A stretch of DNA of 64,000 nucleotides from Ruminococcaceae bacterium UBA5406 (GCA_002407675.1 DHNW01000010.1:62001-126000); one strand, 5' to 3'. Shown: positions 1-8,848, counted from the first letter of the stretch. Made by a program: numbers and translations. Notes: generated by a model not told the origin, from the sequence alone.

Positions 1-1218
1 GCTTTGCAGATCGTAACAGTTTCTCTTCTGTGTGTTTATGCTGCCTATAAGCTTTCCGCTCCGCTGTTTGCGAAAAAGGAAAACAAGCTTCGCAAGGAAG
101 GCCGGGGTGCAGTGCGCAAAACAGCCTTAACGCCAGTTATCCGTCAGCTCAGTGAAGCCGTTTTGCTGATCAGTTCCATCGCCTTCTTTTTAATCCTGTT
201 CCAATCGATTCTCAACGTCCGCCGGTATGGGTATCTCGGTTCTTTCACCGTGCAGGCGGATTCCAATATTCCTTCCGCCATCAGCCGGCTGTCCATGTTT
301 TTTGTGCCCTCATTTGCTGTTTTTCTGGCCACTCTTCCGAGCAGACGTCAAATGAAACTTCCGTTCGCCGTTTACGGTGTCTATATGCTGGCATCTCTTT
401 TTACCGGCCGCAGAAATGTTTTTGTCTGCGAAGCTCTGATGCTTTTAATTTATTGTGTGTTGCGGGACAACCTGCGCCGCAAAGATAAACGCATTTTCAA
501 AAAAGGAAAGATCTTCTGGGCAATTGTGGCTGTTGTGATTCTGATGTATCTTTTGCAGTTGATTGCGGAATACCGGGCGAATACCCAATCGCCCTCGAAG
601 GGCTTTTTTTACCTGATCATGAATTTTGTCTATTCGCAGGGGGCAAGTTTCCGTGTGGTGATCCAGACGGTAAATCACTGGGATCTGTTTGACCATACCA
701 CTTCTTACCGGTATTTATTTTACCCATTTGAACTTTATGCCCATAACAATCTGGTGATACGCACCATATTTGGATTTTCTCCCATTACCGAAATACAAAC
801 AGCCAATTTCGGCCAGACGACTTTCAATTTTGCCCATGCCCTGACTTATTTAGTTGATCCGGACCGCTATCTTTCGGGTGGAGGATTCGGCACGTCGTTT
901 GTAGCGGAAGCCTACGTTGCGTTTGGAATGGGAGGGACGGCAGTTGTCAGTGCGCTGGTTGGGGTGATTCTCCGTTTTTTCTCTTCTATGCTGACAAGAA
1001 ACTGGGTTGTCATTGCATGCAGTCTGCTTGCCGTTAAGGACATTGTCTATATGCCGCGCAGTTTTGCCTTTTCCTGGGTAACCGATGTTTTCAGCATTAC
1101 TTATCTCTGCTTTTTCGTTGGAATTTATCTCATTGCCCTTTTGCTTGTCTGGTTTGGCGCGCATATCCGCAGGGCAAAAGGTCCCTGCAATTACACTGTC
1201 CCGGAGGAAGAATTGTGA
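1..1218 (+). CDS. Wzy-like O-antigen/oligosaccharide repeat-unit polymerase, 5' end outside window
   Basis: The reading frame is open to the first base, so the true start lies upstream and the protein here (about 405 residues) lacks its N-terminus. It is a polytopic membrane protein with roughly eight or more hydrophobic segments. A C-terminal stretch with DRYLSGGGFGTSF followed by AEAYVAFGMGG resembles the G-rich loop and the fxEaYxnFG signature of oligosaccharide repeat-unit polymerases (Wzy/O-antigen ligase-like). It would join lipid-linked repeat units outside the membrane. It overlaps the next glycosyltransferase gene by 4 bp (GTGA), so it belongs to a polysaccharide operon. The family call rests on topology and context; these polymerases are poorly conserved, so an O-antigen ligase is possible. 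Confidence 0.7.
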   Translation, partial: ALQIVTVSLLCVYAAYKLSAPLFAKKENKLRKEGRGAVRKTALTPVIRQLSEAVLLISSIAFFLILFQSILNVRRYGYLGSFTVQADSNIPSAISRLSMFFVPSFAVFLATLPSRRQMKLPFAVYGVYMLASLFTGRRNVFVCEALMLLIYCVLRDNLRRKDKRIFKKGKIFWAIVAVVILMYLLQLIAEYRANTQSPSKGFFYLIMNFVYSQGASFRVVIQTVNHWDLFDHTTSYRYLFYPFELYAHNNLVIRTIFGFSPITEIQTANFGQTTFNFAHALTYLVDPDRYLSGGGFGTSFVAEAYVAFGMGGTAVVSALVGVILRFFSSMLTRNWVVIACSLLAVKDIVYMPRSFAFSWVTDVFSITYLCFFVGIYLIALLLVWFGAHIRRAKGPCNYTVPEEEL

Positions 1219-2441
1219 AAGCGCTGTTGATTCTTACTACATCGTTTCCGTTTGACACGGGCGAAGAATTTCTGGCTTCTGAATTGCAGCAGGCATCCGG
1301 ATTTGACCGGATTTTTATCTTTCCCTGCGGACTGAAACCGAATTCGCGGCAGACACGGCCGCTGCCGGCAGGGGTGGAATGCCTTCCCGCTGTAAAGAAA
1401 AAGAAAGGCCGCGCGGCCTATTTCCGGCTTTTCTTTTCCCCCGGCGTCATACCGGAAGTTTTCAGAATTTTGAAAACCCACCGCTGCTGTGCGGGGCGAG
1501 TTCACGAACTCCTTTATTTTTTAAAAAATGCGGAAGAAATTGAGGGCGGCCTGGAGCAGATTCGTCTTTTCCAAGCCGGTGACCGAGTGGTCCTGTACAG
1601 TTATTGGTTCTACAGTGCCGCCGTGGCTGCTGCCCGGTATGCCCGTGTCCTTCGGAAACAGGGTGTGCATGCTGCCTTGATTTCACGGGCGCATGGATTC
1701 GATATTCACAATGAACGGGCAAAATACGGCTACCTTCCCATGCGTTCATTCCTGTTTCAGCATGTTGACCGGATTTTTCCCTGCTCGGAGGATGGTGCGG
1801 AAGTTCTGCGCAGTAAATTTCCGCGGCAGGCTTCCAAAGTCCAAACGGCATATCTCGGTACAAGGGACTGCGGAACCGGTACAGCGTCGCGGGAACCGTT
1901 TCATCTGGTTTCCTGTTCCTACATGGTTCCGGTCAAACGTATCCATTTGATTGCAGAAGCCTTGCGCCGGGCGGATTTCCCGGTTGTCTGGACCCATATC
2001 GGTTCCGGCCCGTTGGAAAATGAAATTCATGCGCTGGCCAGGCAGTTTCCGGCTAACGTGAAGGCGGAGTTTCCCGGAATGCTGAAAAATGAGGCTATTC
2101 TGAAATATTATCAAACCTGCCCGGTCTCTGCTTTTGTTAATGTCAGTTCCAGCGAGGGGATTCCCGTTTCCATTATGGAAGCGTGTTCGTTTGGCTTTCC
2201 CGTCATTGCCACAAAAGTAGGCGGCACACCGGAAATTGTTTTGGACGGCGTAAACGGCTTTTTGCTTCCGTCCGACTTTACGCCGCAGATGTTTCTGGAC
2301 TGCCTGAACCGTATCCGCTTTATGAGCCGCGTGGATTATGCGGCACTCTGCACGGGGTCCCGGAAAATCTGGCAGGAAAAATTCAGCGCGTTAAAAAATT
2401 ACAGCGAATTCTATTCCAAAATCAGTAGGAGCGGATCATGA
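1215..2441 (+). CDS. Glycosyltransferase, GT4-like (GT-B fold)
   Basis: A 408-residue protein with two Rossmann-like halves. The C-terminal half has the GT4 signature SSSEGIPVSIMEACSFGFP (the E-x7-E pattern), followed by VIATKVGGTPEIVLDGVNGFL, typical of retaining nucleotide-sugar transferases. The middle has a donor-site-like run YMVPVKRIHLIAEAL. The GTG start lies inside the stop of the upstream polymerase gene (GTGA), which implies translational coupling. It should add one sugar to a lipid-linked repeat unit on the cytoplasmic side of the membrane. Donor and acceptor cannot be read from the sequence. Confidence 0.85.
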   Translation: MKALLILTTSFPFDTGEEFLASELQQASGFDRIFIFPCGLKPNSRQTRPLPAGVECLPAVKKKKGRAAYFRLFFSPGVIPEVFRILKTHRCCAGRVHELLYFLKNAEEIEGGLEQIRLFQAGDRVVLYSYWFYSAAVAAARYARVLRKQGVHAALISRAHGFDIHNERAKYGYLPMRSFLFQHVDRIFPCSEDGAEVLRSKFPRQASKVQTAYLGTRDCGTGTASREPFHLVSCSYMVPVKRIHLIAEALRRADFPVVWTHIGSGPLENEIHALARQFPANVKAEFPGMLKNEAILKYYQTCPVSAFVNVSSSEGIPVSIMEACSFGFPVIATKVGGTPEIVLDGVNGFLLPSDFTPQMFLDCLNRIRFMSRVDYAALCTGSRKIWQEKFSALKNYSEFYSKISRSGS

Positions 2442-3634
2442 AATTTCTCTATGTAAGTTCTGTTAGCAGCAGCCGCCAATATTCCGGAATTCTAAAAAAA
2501 ATTGCCGGGCAAACGGAGGCTGTCGGCCGGCTTGGCTGGAAAGCGCATTACATATATCTGGACGGTGACAGTGTCATCCTGCACACCGGAACGGGCGATT
2601 CACAGCGCAGAGATTTTGCGCATGGCCTGCGCTGGAGAAAGCGCCAGGAAGCCGTCACGCAGGCAGTCTGTGCTATTTTGTCAGAAAACGGATATGATGC
2701 CGTGTATATTAAAGGATTTCTTGCAACTCCGTATGGGCTGGAGATTGCCTCTTGCGCAAAACATGCCAACCCTGCCTGCCGGGTGATTTACGAAGTAGCC
2801 ACCTATCCCTATTGGGGCGAATACCGCCGGTATTTTCGGGACGATTGGAAGAACCATGATTTTCAGTCGTTTGCGGGCCATGTGCTGGAAGTGTTGCAGC
2901 ATTTCTCGGCGGCTCCGCGCATGAAGGGCAGAACGGATGCGGTTGTGGTTTTTGGGCAGCCGATCAAACGCCTGTGGGGGATTCCCGCGGTGACTGTCGA
3001 CAACGGGATCACAGTGGACCGCATCGGGATGCGGCAGAACGGTATGCCTGCCCCGGGTTCGGCCATTCATCTTCTGGGTGTTGCCGGTACGTCCGTGGCA
3101 CATGGCTATTCGAGGATCCTTGAGGGAATGGCCCAGTACCGGAATGGGCGGCCTTCCGGAAGTCCAGATATTTTTTTTGATATCGTGGGAGGAAATGAGA
3201 CGATCCGCGCCCTGAAAGCGCAGGCCGACGAACTGGGGCTTGCCAAAGAGGTCCATTTTCTCGGTTACCGCAGTTCGGAGGAACTTGCCAAGCTGTACGG
3301 CGTTTGTGATGCGGCTGTTTCTTCCCTTGGCGCCTACCGCTTAGGTCTGAAATATCTGTGTCCGCTCAAATCCCGTGAATATTGTGCCGCCGGGATTCCA
3401 TTCCTTTATGCTTATGAGGACACCTTACCGGCCGATGCTCCGTTTGCCCTGAAACTTCCCAACGATCCTTCTCCGGTCAAGATGGAAACTGTGGCCCGCT
3501 TTGTGGAAAACTGCCGCAAAAATCCTCAGATCGCATTGCAGGAGCGAAAATATGCAGAGGAACATTATGACTGGAAAATCATTATGAAACGTGTGCTTGC
3601 TTTTGCGGGCGCTGCTGTAGACGAAAATCATTAG
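2438..3634 (+). CDS. Glycosyltransferase, GT-B fold (family 1/4-like)
   Basis: A 398-residue protein beginning MKFLYVSSVSSS, the usual first beta strand of GT-B enzymes. The C-terminal half shows a Rossmann-type donor domain (HLLGVAGTSVAHGYSRILEGM, then the helix-rich stretch ELGLAKEVHFLGYRSSEELAKLY). The canonical E-x7-E pair is not clear: the corresponding region reads LKYLCPLKSREYCAAGIPF, so only one glutamate is placed normally. The ATG overlaps the upstream stop by 4 bp. It probably acts in the same repeat-unit assembly as its neighbour. Substrate unknown. Confidence 0.8.
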   Translation: MKFLYVSSVSSSRQYSGILKKIAGQTEAVGRLGWKAHYIYLDGDSVILHTGTGDSQRRDFAHGLRWRKRQEAVTQAVCAILSENGYDAVYIKGFLATPYGLEIASCAKHANPACRVIYEVATYPYWGEYRRYFRDDWKNHDFQSFAGHVLEVLQHFSAAPRMKGRTDAVVVFGQPIKRLWGIPAVTVDNGITVDRIGMRQNGMPAPGSAIHLLGVAGTSVAHGYSRILEGMAQYRNGRPSGSPDIFFDIVGGNETIRALKAQADELGLAKEVHFLGYRSSEELAKLYGVCDAAVSSLGAYRLGLKYLCPLKSREYCAAGIPFLYAYEDTLPADAPFALKLPNDPSPVKMETVARFVENCRKNPQIALQERKYAEEHYDWKIIMKRVLAFAGAAVDENH

Positions 3635-3645
3635 GAGGCTTTCCA

Positions 3646-4911
3646 ATGGAACTTTTTGTAAGCTTTTCAGAGTTCATGCACTTCTTTAAGAAAACCCGGG
3701 TCAAATTTTTGCTGGTGGTATTGCTGTTTGGGGTTCTGTGCGGCTTGCTGCCGCTGAAGCTGCACCAGCTTTCTTATTCCGGTCATACCACTATTGCCGT
3801 GTCTTGTGAAGTCCCTGATAATGCGGATACAGATTATCGCCTGCAATACACCAATATTCTTTATTCCCGTGTACAGACGGTGGTGGCGATGGCAAACGCC
3901 AACAGCCTGCTTGAAAAAACAGCGGAAAAAGTCGGCGTAGATTCTGACGATATCAGTAAAATAACAGCGGAACAGCTGAATTCTTCTCCTTTAGTGAAAA
4001 TTACGGTAAATACGCCGGATGCGGACAACGCAGCCGTTCTGTCAGATACAGCCGCCCAGATTCTTGCAGATCAACTGGTAGAGAAATTTCCTTCTCCTAA
4101 ACTGACGGTAACCATCACCGATAAATCCATTCCCGCTAAGAATAAATCCAAAAAAGCCGCCGTGGTCAAAGCGGCCATTCTTGGGCTGATTCTCGGCTTT
4201 ATTCTGTATGTCTGCTATGGTCTTATCGTTGTTCTTACCGACCGGACGGTGAGGAACGGCCGCTTTGCCGAGGAATCACTTCATACAACAATGCTTGCTG
4301 AGATACCCCATGCCGCAAGGGAACCGTTCCGGTCAAATGCTTTCCGCAGGATGCGCGCCGCTGCTCTCCATCAGGCGGGGGAGGCCAAGAGCTTCCTTGT
4401 CACCGGAGTCTGTGAAAGTGACCGGGCCGCGTCGGCTTCGGCCGGGTTTGCCGTTGCGCTGGCACAGGCAGGCAAGAAAGTCCTGGCGGTGGATGCCAAC
4501 CTGCGCTCGCCAAAACTTTCGCAGATTTTTGGCGTTTCGGCTAAAAATACTTTTTTGGATGTGCTAAGCGGTTCCTGCCCGCTGCCGCAGGCGGCCGTGG
4601 ATATTTCCCAGCAGCCGGGTCTGAGCCTGCTGGCTGGGAAAGCGGTTGAAAACAGGAATCCGGCCGACCTTTTTGCAGGGCCTGAATTTGGGAAATTCCT
4701 GGCGGAAGCACAGTCTTCCTATGACTATATTGTCGTTTTCGCGCCTTCGGAGATGAGGTTCCCGGATGCTGAAAATATGGCATCGGTTCTTCAGGCGGTT
4801 ATTGTTTCCGCACGGTATGGAGCAACGCCTTTTGATCAGATGCGCGAAACTTTTCACAGCATGAAATCTGCCGGCGGAAAAGTGATCGGCTTTGTCATGA
4901 CGGATGCCTAA
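3646..4911 (+). CDS. Wzz/CpsC chain-length protein fused to a degenerate CpsD-like (BY-kinase) domain
   Basis: 421 residues. A transmembrane helix at about 20-40, a Wzz-type extracytoplasmic domain and a second helix at about 172-196 make up the chain-length determinant half. The cytoplasmic remainder follows the tyrosine autokinase fold: the Walker A' equivalent KKVLAVDANLRSP (about 277-289) is recognisable. The Walker A position reads TGVCESDRAASAS with no GK[ST], the Walker B position reads YDYIVVFAPSE with the aspartate lost, and there is no C-terminal tyrosine cluster. It is probably catalytically dead as a kinase yet kept as a polymerisation/export co-factor for the operon above. RBS AGGAGG lies upstream of the ATG. 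Last gene of the polysaccharide group in this window. Confidence 0.82.
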   Translation: MELFVSFSEFMHFFKKTRVKFLLVVLLFGVLCGLLPLKLHQLSYSGHTTIAVSCEVPDNADTDYRLQYTNILYSRVQTVVAMANANSLLEKTAEKVGVDSDDISKITAEQLNSSPLVKITVNTPDADNAAVLSDTAAQILADQLVEKFPSPKLTVTITDKSIPAKNKSKKAAVVKAAILGLILGFILYVCYGLIVVLTDRTVRNGRFAEESLHTTMLAEIPHAAREPFRSNAFRRMRAAALHQAGEAKSFLVTGVCESDRAASASAGFAVALAQAGKKVLAVDANLRSPKLSQIFGVSAKNTFLDVLSGSCPLPQAAVDISQQPGLSLLAGKAVENRNPADLFAGPEFGKFLAEAQSSYDYIVVFAPSEMRFPDAENMASVLQAVIVSARYGATPFDQMRETFHSMKSAGGKVIGFVMTDA

Positions 4912-4931
4912 GCCCTCCCAGTGAATATTTG

Positions 4932-4959
4932 CCGGAATTCCGTTCATACTAAATTCCGG
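4932..4959 (+). other. Hairpin between the polysaccharide cluster and DUF421 gene
   Basis: Perfect 8-bp inverted repeat CCGGAATT/AATTCCGG with a 12-base loop, 9 bases before the ATG of the next gene. There is no T-tract, so it is not a standard intrinsic terminator. Its 3' arm is close to the weak GGTGAT ribosome site, so it could limit translation of the DUF421 gene. Confidence 0.4.
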
Positions 4960-4968
4960 TGATGTACA

Positions 4969-5646
4969 ATGGCAATTTCCTTTATCCGCACTCTGCTGCT
5001 GTACATAGTGGTCGTGGCAGCAGTAAGATTGATGGGCAAACGTCAAATCAGCGAATTGCAGACCAGCGAACTGGTCGTTACTCTTTTGATTTCCAACCTT
5101 GCCGCCGTTCCGATGCAGGATACCGGCATGCCGCTTATCAGCGGGCTGATCCCCATTGCGGTTTTGATTATGTGCGAGATTACGGCGTCCGGTCTGATGC
5201 TGAAAAGCGCTGGATTCCGCAAAATGATCTGCGGCAGGCCCATTATTGTTATTTATGACGGACAGGTTCAGCAGGGCGAGATGCGCCGTCTGCGTATGAC
5301 GACAGAAGATCTGATGGAGCAGCTCCGCCAGAAGGACGTTTTCAGTATTCAAGATGTTGCTTATGCCATTGTGGAAACCAACGGCAAAATGAGCGTGATT
5401 AAAAAGCCCGGCAAAGAACAGCCAACGGCCGGTATGCTCGGCGTTGCCCTTCCGGATAAAGGCTTGGAGACCGTTATCGTCAGTGACGGTGTCGTCTCCG
5501 ATTTTTCATTGATGCTTTGCAAGCAGAACAGATCATGGCTGGAAGGCGTATTGGACGGCCAAAATATCCTTCTTTCGGACGTATTTTTGATGACGGCCGA
5601 TGCTGCCGGAGATTTTTTTATCGTCAAAAAGGAGGATGCTTCATGA
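4969..5646 (+). CDS. DUF421 (YetF/YrbG-type) membrane protein
   Basis: 225 residues with an N-terminal block of hydrophobic helices (about 5-80) and a soluble C-terminal domain. Family signatures are RLMGKRQISELQTSELVVTLLISNLA near the N-terminus (shown by MGKRQI and ELQ) and the GRPIIVIYDGQV strand followed by LRMTTEDLMEQLR. Members include the Bacillus YetF/YdfS proteins, which sit in the membrane of vegetative or sporulating cells; their biochemical role is not established. It overlaps the following DUF4363 gene by 4 bp, a pairing common in Clostridia. The start is preceded by only a weak GGTGAT ribosome site. Confidence 0.85.
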   Translation: MAISFIRTLLLYIVVVAAVRLMGKRQISELQTSELVVTLLISNLAAVPMQDTGMPLISGLIPIAVLIMCEITASGLMLKSAGFRKMICGRPIIVIYDGQVQQGEMRRLRMTTEDLMEQLRQKDVFSIQDVAYAIVETNGKMSVIKKPGKEQPTAGMLGVALPDKGLETVIVSDGVVSDFSLMLCKQNRSWLEGVLDGQNILLSDVFLMTADAAGDFFIVKKEDAS

Positions 5647-6023
5647 AACGTCTTTGGGCGGCCTTGGTTTTGTTTGTCCTTGTTATGGCCGTGTGTGTGT
5701 TGGGCATTTTCCATACGGAGCGGGTTACGGCTCAGATGGTCCAGAACGTTACTGCGGCCAAAGAAGCCCAGGAGCGCGGCGACGGGAAAGCGGCGCTTCA
5801 GCTGAGCCGTGAAGCTGTGCAAAACTGGCGTGCGGATCATCCGGTGCTTTGCATGTATATGGTCCATTCAAGGCTGGAAAACATTGACCAGACTCTGTCT
5901 GCTCTGCCGGAACTTTGTCGGAACGGCGCAAAAGACGCGTTTCTGTCGGAATGCGATAAAGGGTTGGCGCAGCTTTCGTATCTGACGGAGCTTGAAATAC
6001 CAAACCTCGAGAATATCCTCTGA
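5643..6023 (+). CDS. DUF4363-type single-pass protein
   Basis: 126 residues. The ATG chosen is in the ATGA overlap with the DUF421 gene and has an excellent AAGGAGG ribosome site; an upstream in-frame extension would run through the DUF421 gene and is rejected. An N-terminal membrane helix (about 5-25) is followed by a helical extracytoplasmic domain with DHPVLCMYMVHSRLENIDQTLSAL, which matches the DUF4363 pattern in Clostridia. Function unknown. The tight coupling to DUF421 suggests the two proteins form a membrane complex. Confidence 0.8.
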   Translation: MKRLWAALVLFVLVMAVCVLGIFHTERVTAQMVQNVTAAKEAQERGDGKAALQLSREAVQNWRADHPVLCMYMVHSRLENIDQTLSALPELCRNGAKDAFLSECDKGLAQLSYLTELEIPNLENIL

Positions 6024-6070
6024 AAACTGAAAGACCGGCCTGCTGTTTGCCTTGCCGGTCATCTGCTTAA

Positions 6071-6104
6071 AGCCCTTTGGATTCTGAAAATCCATAGGGC
6101 TTTC
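6071..6104 (+). terminator. Probable intrinsic terminator after DUF4363
   Basis: Interrupted stem AGCCCT-T-TGGATT pairing with AATCCA-T-AGGGCT, loop of five bases, then a short pyrimidine run TTTCCTT. A second hairpin, GACCGGC/GCCGGTC, lies just upstream (6033-6060). The weak T-tract lowers confidence. Confidence 0.5.
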
Positions 6105-6129
6105 CTTGTACGGGGGGATATGATATAAT
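6101..6129 (+). promoter_or_regulatory. Candidate sigma-A promoter for trpS
   Basis: Good -10 TATAAT at 6124-6129. The 17-bp spaced -35 reads TTTCCT, a poor match. The roughly 125-nt leader after it contains two inverted repeats (CAGCCGG/CCGGCTG and CTGCCGG/CCGGCAG). Confidence 0.45.
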
Positions 6130-6261
6130 CGCTGTAGGAAAAGCTGCTTCCAGCCGGAAACTGTCCGGCTGTTTTGGCACGGAATTTTCTGCCGGCGGAA
6201 GGCAGGTCTATTCCGGCAGAGTGAGCTGTCCGGCGCTTTCCGCAAGAAAGGATGTTACAAA

Positions 6262-7356
6262 ATGTCGAATAAAAAAATAATTTTGACGGCTGACCGGCCT
6301 ACGGGTAGGCTGCACGTCGGCCATTATGTCGGATCACTGAAAAGGCGGGTGGAATTGCAGAACTCCGGACAGTACGATCAAACTTTTATCATGATTGCCG
6401 ACGCACAGGCCCTGACGGATAATATCGACAATCCGGAAAAAGTGCGGCAGAATGTGATTGAAGTTGCGCTGGATTATCTTGCCTGCGGCCTGGATCCTGC
6501 AAAGTCAACGCTGTTTATCCAGTCTCAGGTTTCTGAGCTGACCGAACTGACGTTCTACTATATGGATCTGGTGACGGTTGCCCGCTTGCAAAGGAACCCG
6601 ACTGTAAAGTCAGAAATCAAGATGCGCAACTTTGAAGCCAGCATCCCGGTTGGTTTCTTTACCTATCCCATCAGCCAAGCGGCGGATATTACTGCCTTTA
6701 AGGCCACAACTGTGCCAGTGGGGGAGGATCAGCTTCCCATGATTGAACAGACGAGGGAAATTGTGCGGAAGTTCAACAGTGTATATGCGGAAGTCCTGGT
6801 TGAACCGGAGGCTTTGCTTCCGGAGAGCACGGCCTGTATGCGCCTGCCCGGGATTGACGGAAAAGCCAAAATGAGCAAGTCGCTTGGCAACTGCATTTAT
6901 CTCGCAGATTCTCCGGATGAAGTCAAGAAGAAAATTATGAGCATGTACACGGATCCGAAGCATATTCAGGTCAGCGATCCGGGCCATTTGGAAGGGAATA
7001 CGGTGTTTACGTACCTGGATGCATTCTGCCGGCCGGAACATTTTCAGCGGTATCTTCCGGAATTTGGCAGCCTTGATGATCTGAAAGATCATTATCAGCA
7101 CGGCGGCGTTGGAGACATCAAGGTTAAAAAATTTCTAAACAGCATTTTACAGGAAATTCTGGAACCCATCCGCAAACGCAGAACAGCCTATGAAAAAGAT
7201 ATTCCAGAGATTTATCGGATGCTGAAAAAAGGCAGCGATCATGCAAGAGAAACGGCAGCGCAGACCTTGTCGGAAGTCAAGCGGGCCATGAAGATCAATT
7301 ATTTTGAAGATGCCGACCTCATCCGGGAACAGGCGCAAAAATACCAGGGAAAATAA
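6262..7356 (+). CDS. trpS: Tryptophanyl-tRNA synthetase
   Basis: 364 residues, class Ic aminoacyl-tRNA synthetase that charges tRNA-Trp. The HIGH-type motif appears as TGRLHVGHYVGSL near the N-terminus, and the KMSKS loop as GKAKMSKSLGN at about 205-215. The DRPTG and GEDQLPMIEQTREI elements are typical of bacterial TrpS. Length is slightly above the Bacillus enzyme (about 330). RBS AAGAAAGGATG precedes the ATG. It stands alone: its own promoter is upstream and a convergent gene follows 5 bp after its stop. The leader shows no T-box consensus, which many clostridial trpS genes carry. Confidence 0.95.
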   Translation: MSNKKIILTADRPTGRLHVGHYVGSLKRRVELQNSGQYDQTFIMIADAQALTDNIDNPEKVRQNVIEVALDYLACGLDPAKSTLFIQSQVSELTELTFYYMDLVTVARLQRNPTVKSEIKMRNFEASIPVGFFTYPISQAADITAFKATTVPVGEDQLPMIEQTREIVRKFNSVYAEVLVEPEALLPESTACMRLPGIDGKAKMSKSLGNCIYLADSPDEVKKKIMSMYTDPKHIQVSDPGHLEGNTVFTYLDAFCRPEHFQRYLPEFGSLDDLKDHYQHGGVGDIKVKKFLNSILQEILEPIRKRRTAYEKDIPEIYRMLKKGSDHARETAAQTLSEVKRAMKINYFEDADLIREQAQKYQGK

Positions 7357-7361
7357 ACGTC

Positions 7362-8678
7362 CTACGGTTTTCGCGCAAGGTAAAGGTCAATGGTATCCAA
7401 AACCGTCAGCCGGTTTCCGTGTCTTTCAATTGCTTTTCTGATTTCGGTTTCCAGTTTCTGTTTCCTTTCCGGATTGGTGTTCCGGTGGTCCGAATATGTA
7501 TTCAGCAGATGAATATAGTTTTCAGCGCTGAATATTCTGGCCGCATGGTAGCTTTTAAATTTCAGATCGGTGAATCCATAGGAAAGGATGGTTTCCCGGA
7601 TTTTCCGGCGATGTTCGGCTTCGTCTTCCGTTGGCTTTTTGCTGCCCGGGCGGTATTTTGCATAGGCTGCCTGAATCTCCTGAAACAGTTCTTCCCCTGG
7701 CTGGCCGGGGCATGGCCGGTTCCGCCAGAGAGCAAGGATTCCGCCGCTCCTCAAAAGGCGGAAGACCTTTGGAAAACCAATTTTTTCCGGAATCCAGTGG
7801 AAGGCAGTGGCCGAGTAAATCAAATCGAAACAGCCGTCCGTTCCGCTAAAGTCTTCAAAAGGACAGTTTTGAACGGATAAATTCGGAAAATCATGGAACT
7901 TTTTTCGAGAATGGGCGGTCAGATTCGGGCCGATTTCCACCGCGGTGACCTCGCAGCCGGCTTTCAGGAACGGCTCAGTTGCCTGCCCGGTGCCGATCCC
8001 AATTTCAAGAGCCTGCGTCCCCGGTTTCAGTTCTGCATACCGGCCAATGTCCTCATAGACTTCTTTGGGATACCGCGGACGCCACCGGTCGTAGTTCTCA
8101 GCGTCATCATCAAACGACAGCCGTTTTGTCAGGCTGCCCGGTTCGTTTTCGTTTCTGAGCGGATAATTACCGGAGCTGTTCCGGATGGATCCCGCAATTT
8201 GCTCTGCTGCCTGCCGCGCGGAGATCTTCGACACGTCGATCTTTACCGTGCCCATTTTTTTGTAGAGCGGCAGCCTTTGCAGACTTCGTTCCAAAACGTC
8301 GGGCGTGCGGATATGGTTATCCACATCCTTCCCGATTCTGCCGGTCAGCGCCTGCTTGGAAATTGTCAGGGTAAACACGTAAAACTCAAATTCACAGTCC
8401 GCCAGTTTTGCCAGCAGGCTGCAAATAATGCTTTCATACTGCATGACCCAGCAGAAAATGACGTTTTCGTATTCGGAACAGGTGAGAAAATTGTGGAGCA
8501 GATGGACAATGTTGTCCTGCACCATTTGCTTAGTTTCGTCGGTCACCATAAACGGATTCATCATCCAGCACCAGTCGCCGTCCAGAAAAACGCTGTGATT
8601 CAGCATTTTCAGAAGTTCGCTGGCCGTGGCCGTCTTTCCTGAGCCCATGGTTCCATTAATAAAAATCAGTTTTTTCAT
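7362..8678 (-). CDS. Fusion: P-loop nucleotide kinase-like domain plus class I SAM methyltransferase
   Basis: 438 residues with two domains. Residues 1 to about 170 form a P-loop kinase-like unit: Walker A GTMGSGKTAT, the family motif LDGDWCWMMNPF, and a region like the lid of small-molecule kinases. From about 188 a class I methyltransferase begins with ENYDRWRPRYP, then motif I ALEIGIGTGQATEPF, a post-I acidic residue in VTAVEIG, and FDLIYSATAFHWI (motif IV). The methyltransferase resembles stand-alone SAM-dependent enzymes common in Clostridia; so does the kinase. RBS TTGGAGGC precedes the ATG. Substrates unknown; a role in small-molecule or RNA modification is only a guess. It converges on trpS with no gap for a clear terminator. 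Confidence 0.8.
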   Translation of the reverse strand: MKKLIFINGTMGSGKTATASELLKMLNHSVFLDGDWCWMMNPFMVTDETKQMVQDNIVHLLHNFLTCSEYENVIFCWVMQYESIICSLLAKLADCEFEFYVFTLTISKQALTGRIGKDVDNHIRTPDVLERSLQRLPLYKKMGTVKIDVSKISARQAAEQIAGSIRNSSGNYPLRNENEPGSLTKRLSFDDDAENYDRWRPRYPKEVYEDIGRYAELKPGTQALEIGIGTGQATEPFLKAGCEVTAVEIGPNLTAHSRKKFHDFPNLSVQNCPFEDFSGTDGCFDLIYSATAFHWIPEKIGFPKVFRLLRSGGILALWRNRPCPGQPGEELFQEIQAAYAKYRPGSKKPTEDEAEHRRKIRETILSYGFTDLKFKSYHAARIFSAENYIHLLNTYSDHRNTNPERKQKLETEIRKAIERHGNRLTVLDTIDLYLARKP

Positions 8679-8749
8679 AAAAAGCCTCCAAGTGTCATGG
8701 CGAAGTGAGTGTGAGCTTTTTCCGGGTAGTTTCGGTTTGTCCGCTGCCT

Positions 8750-8778
8750 ATTTTACAGGATTTTTGCTGTTCCTGCAA
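8750..8778 (-). promoter_or_regulatory. Sigma-A promoter for the kinase-methyltransferase gene
   Basis: On the minus strand: TTGCAG (-35), 17-bp spacer, TAAAAT (-10), about 72 bp before the start codon. Confidence 0.55.
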
Positions 8779-8848
8779 CTTCTCTGCCAGCGTATGGGCG
8801 AGCGGAAGTTTCTCGGGTTTCAGTTGCCGTGCAGAGATTTTGCCAGGG

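Noticed and set aside
4564..5352. 262-residue minus-strand frame
   Set aside because: Covers the ends of two well-supported plus-strand genes; composition unlike a protein (H, N and R-rich shadow).
7893..8642. 249-residue plus-strand frame
   Set aside because: Lies opposite the kinase-methyltransferase gene, which has clear Walker A and SAM motifs and a ribosome site.
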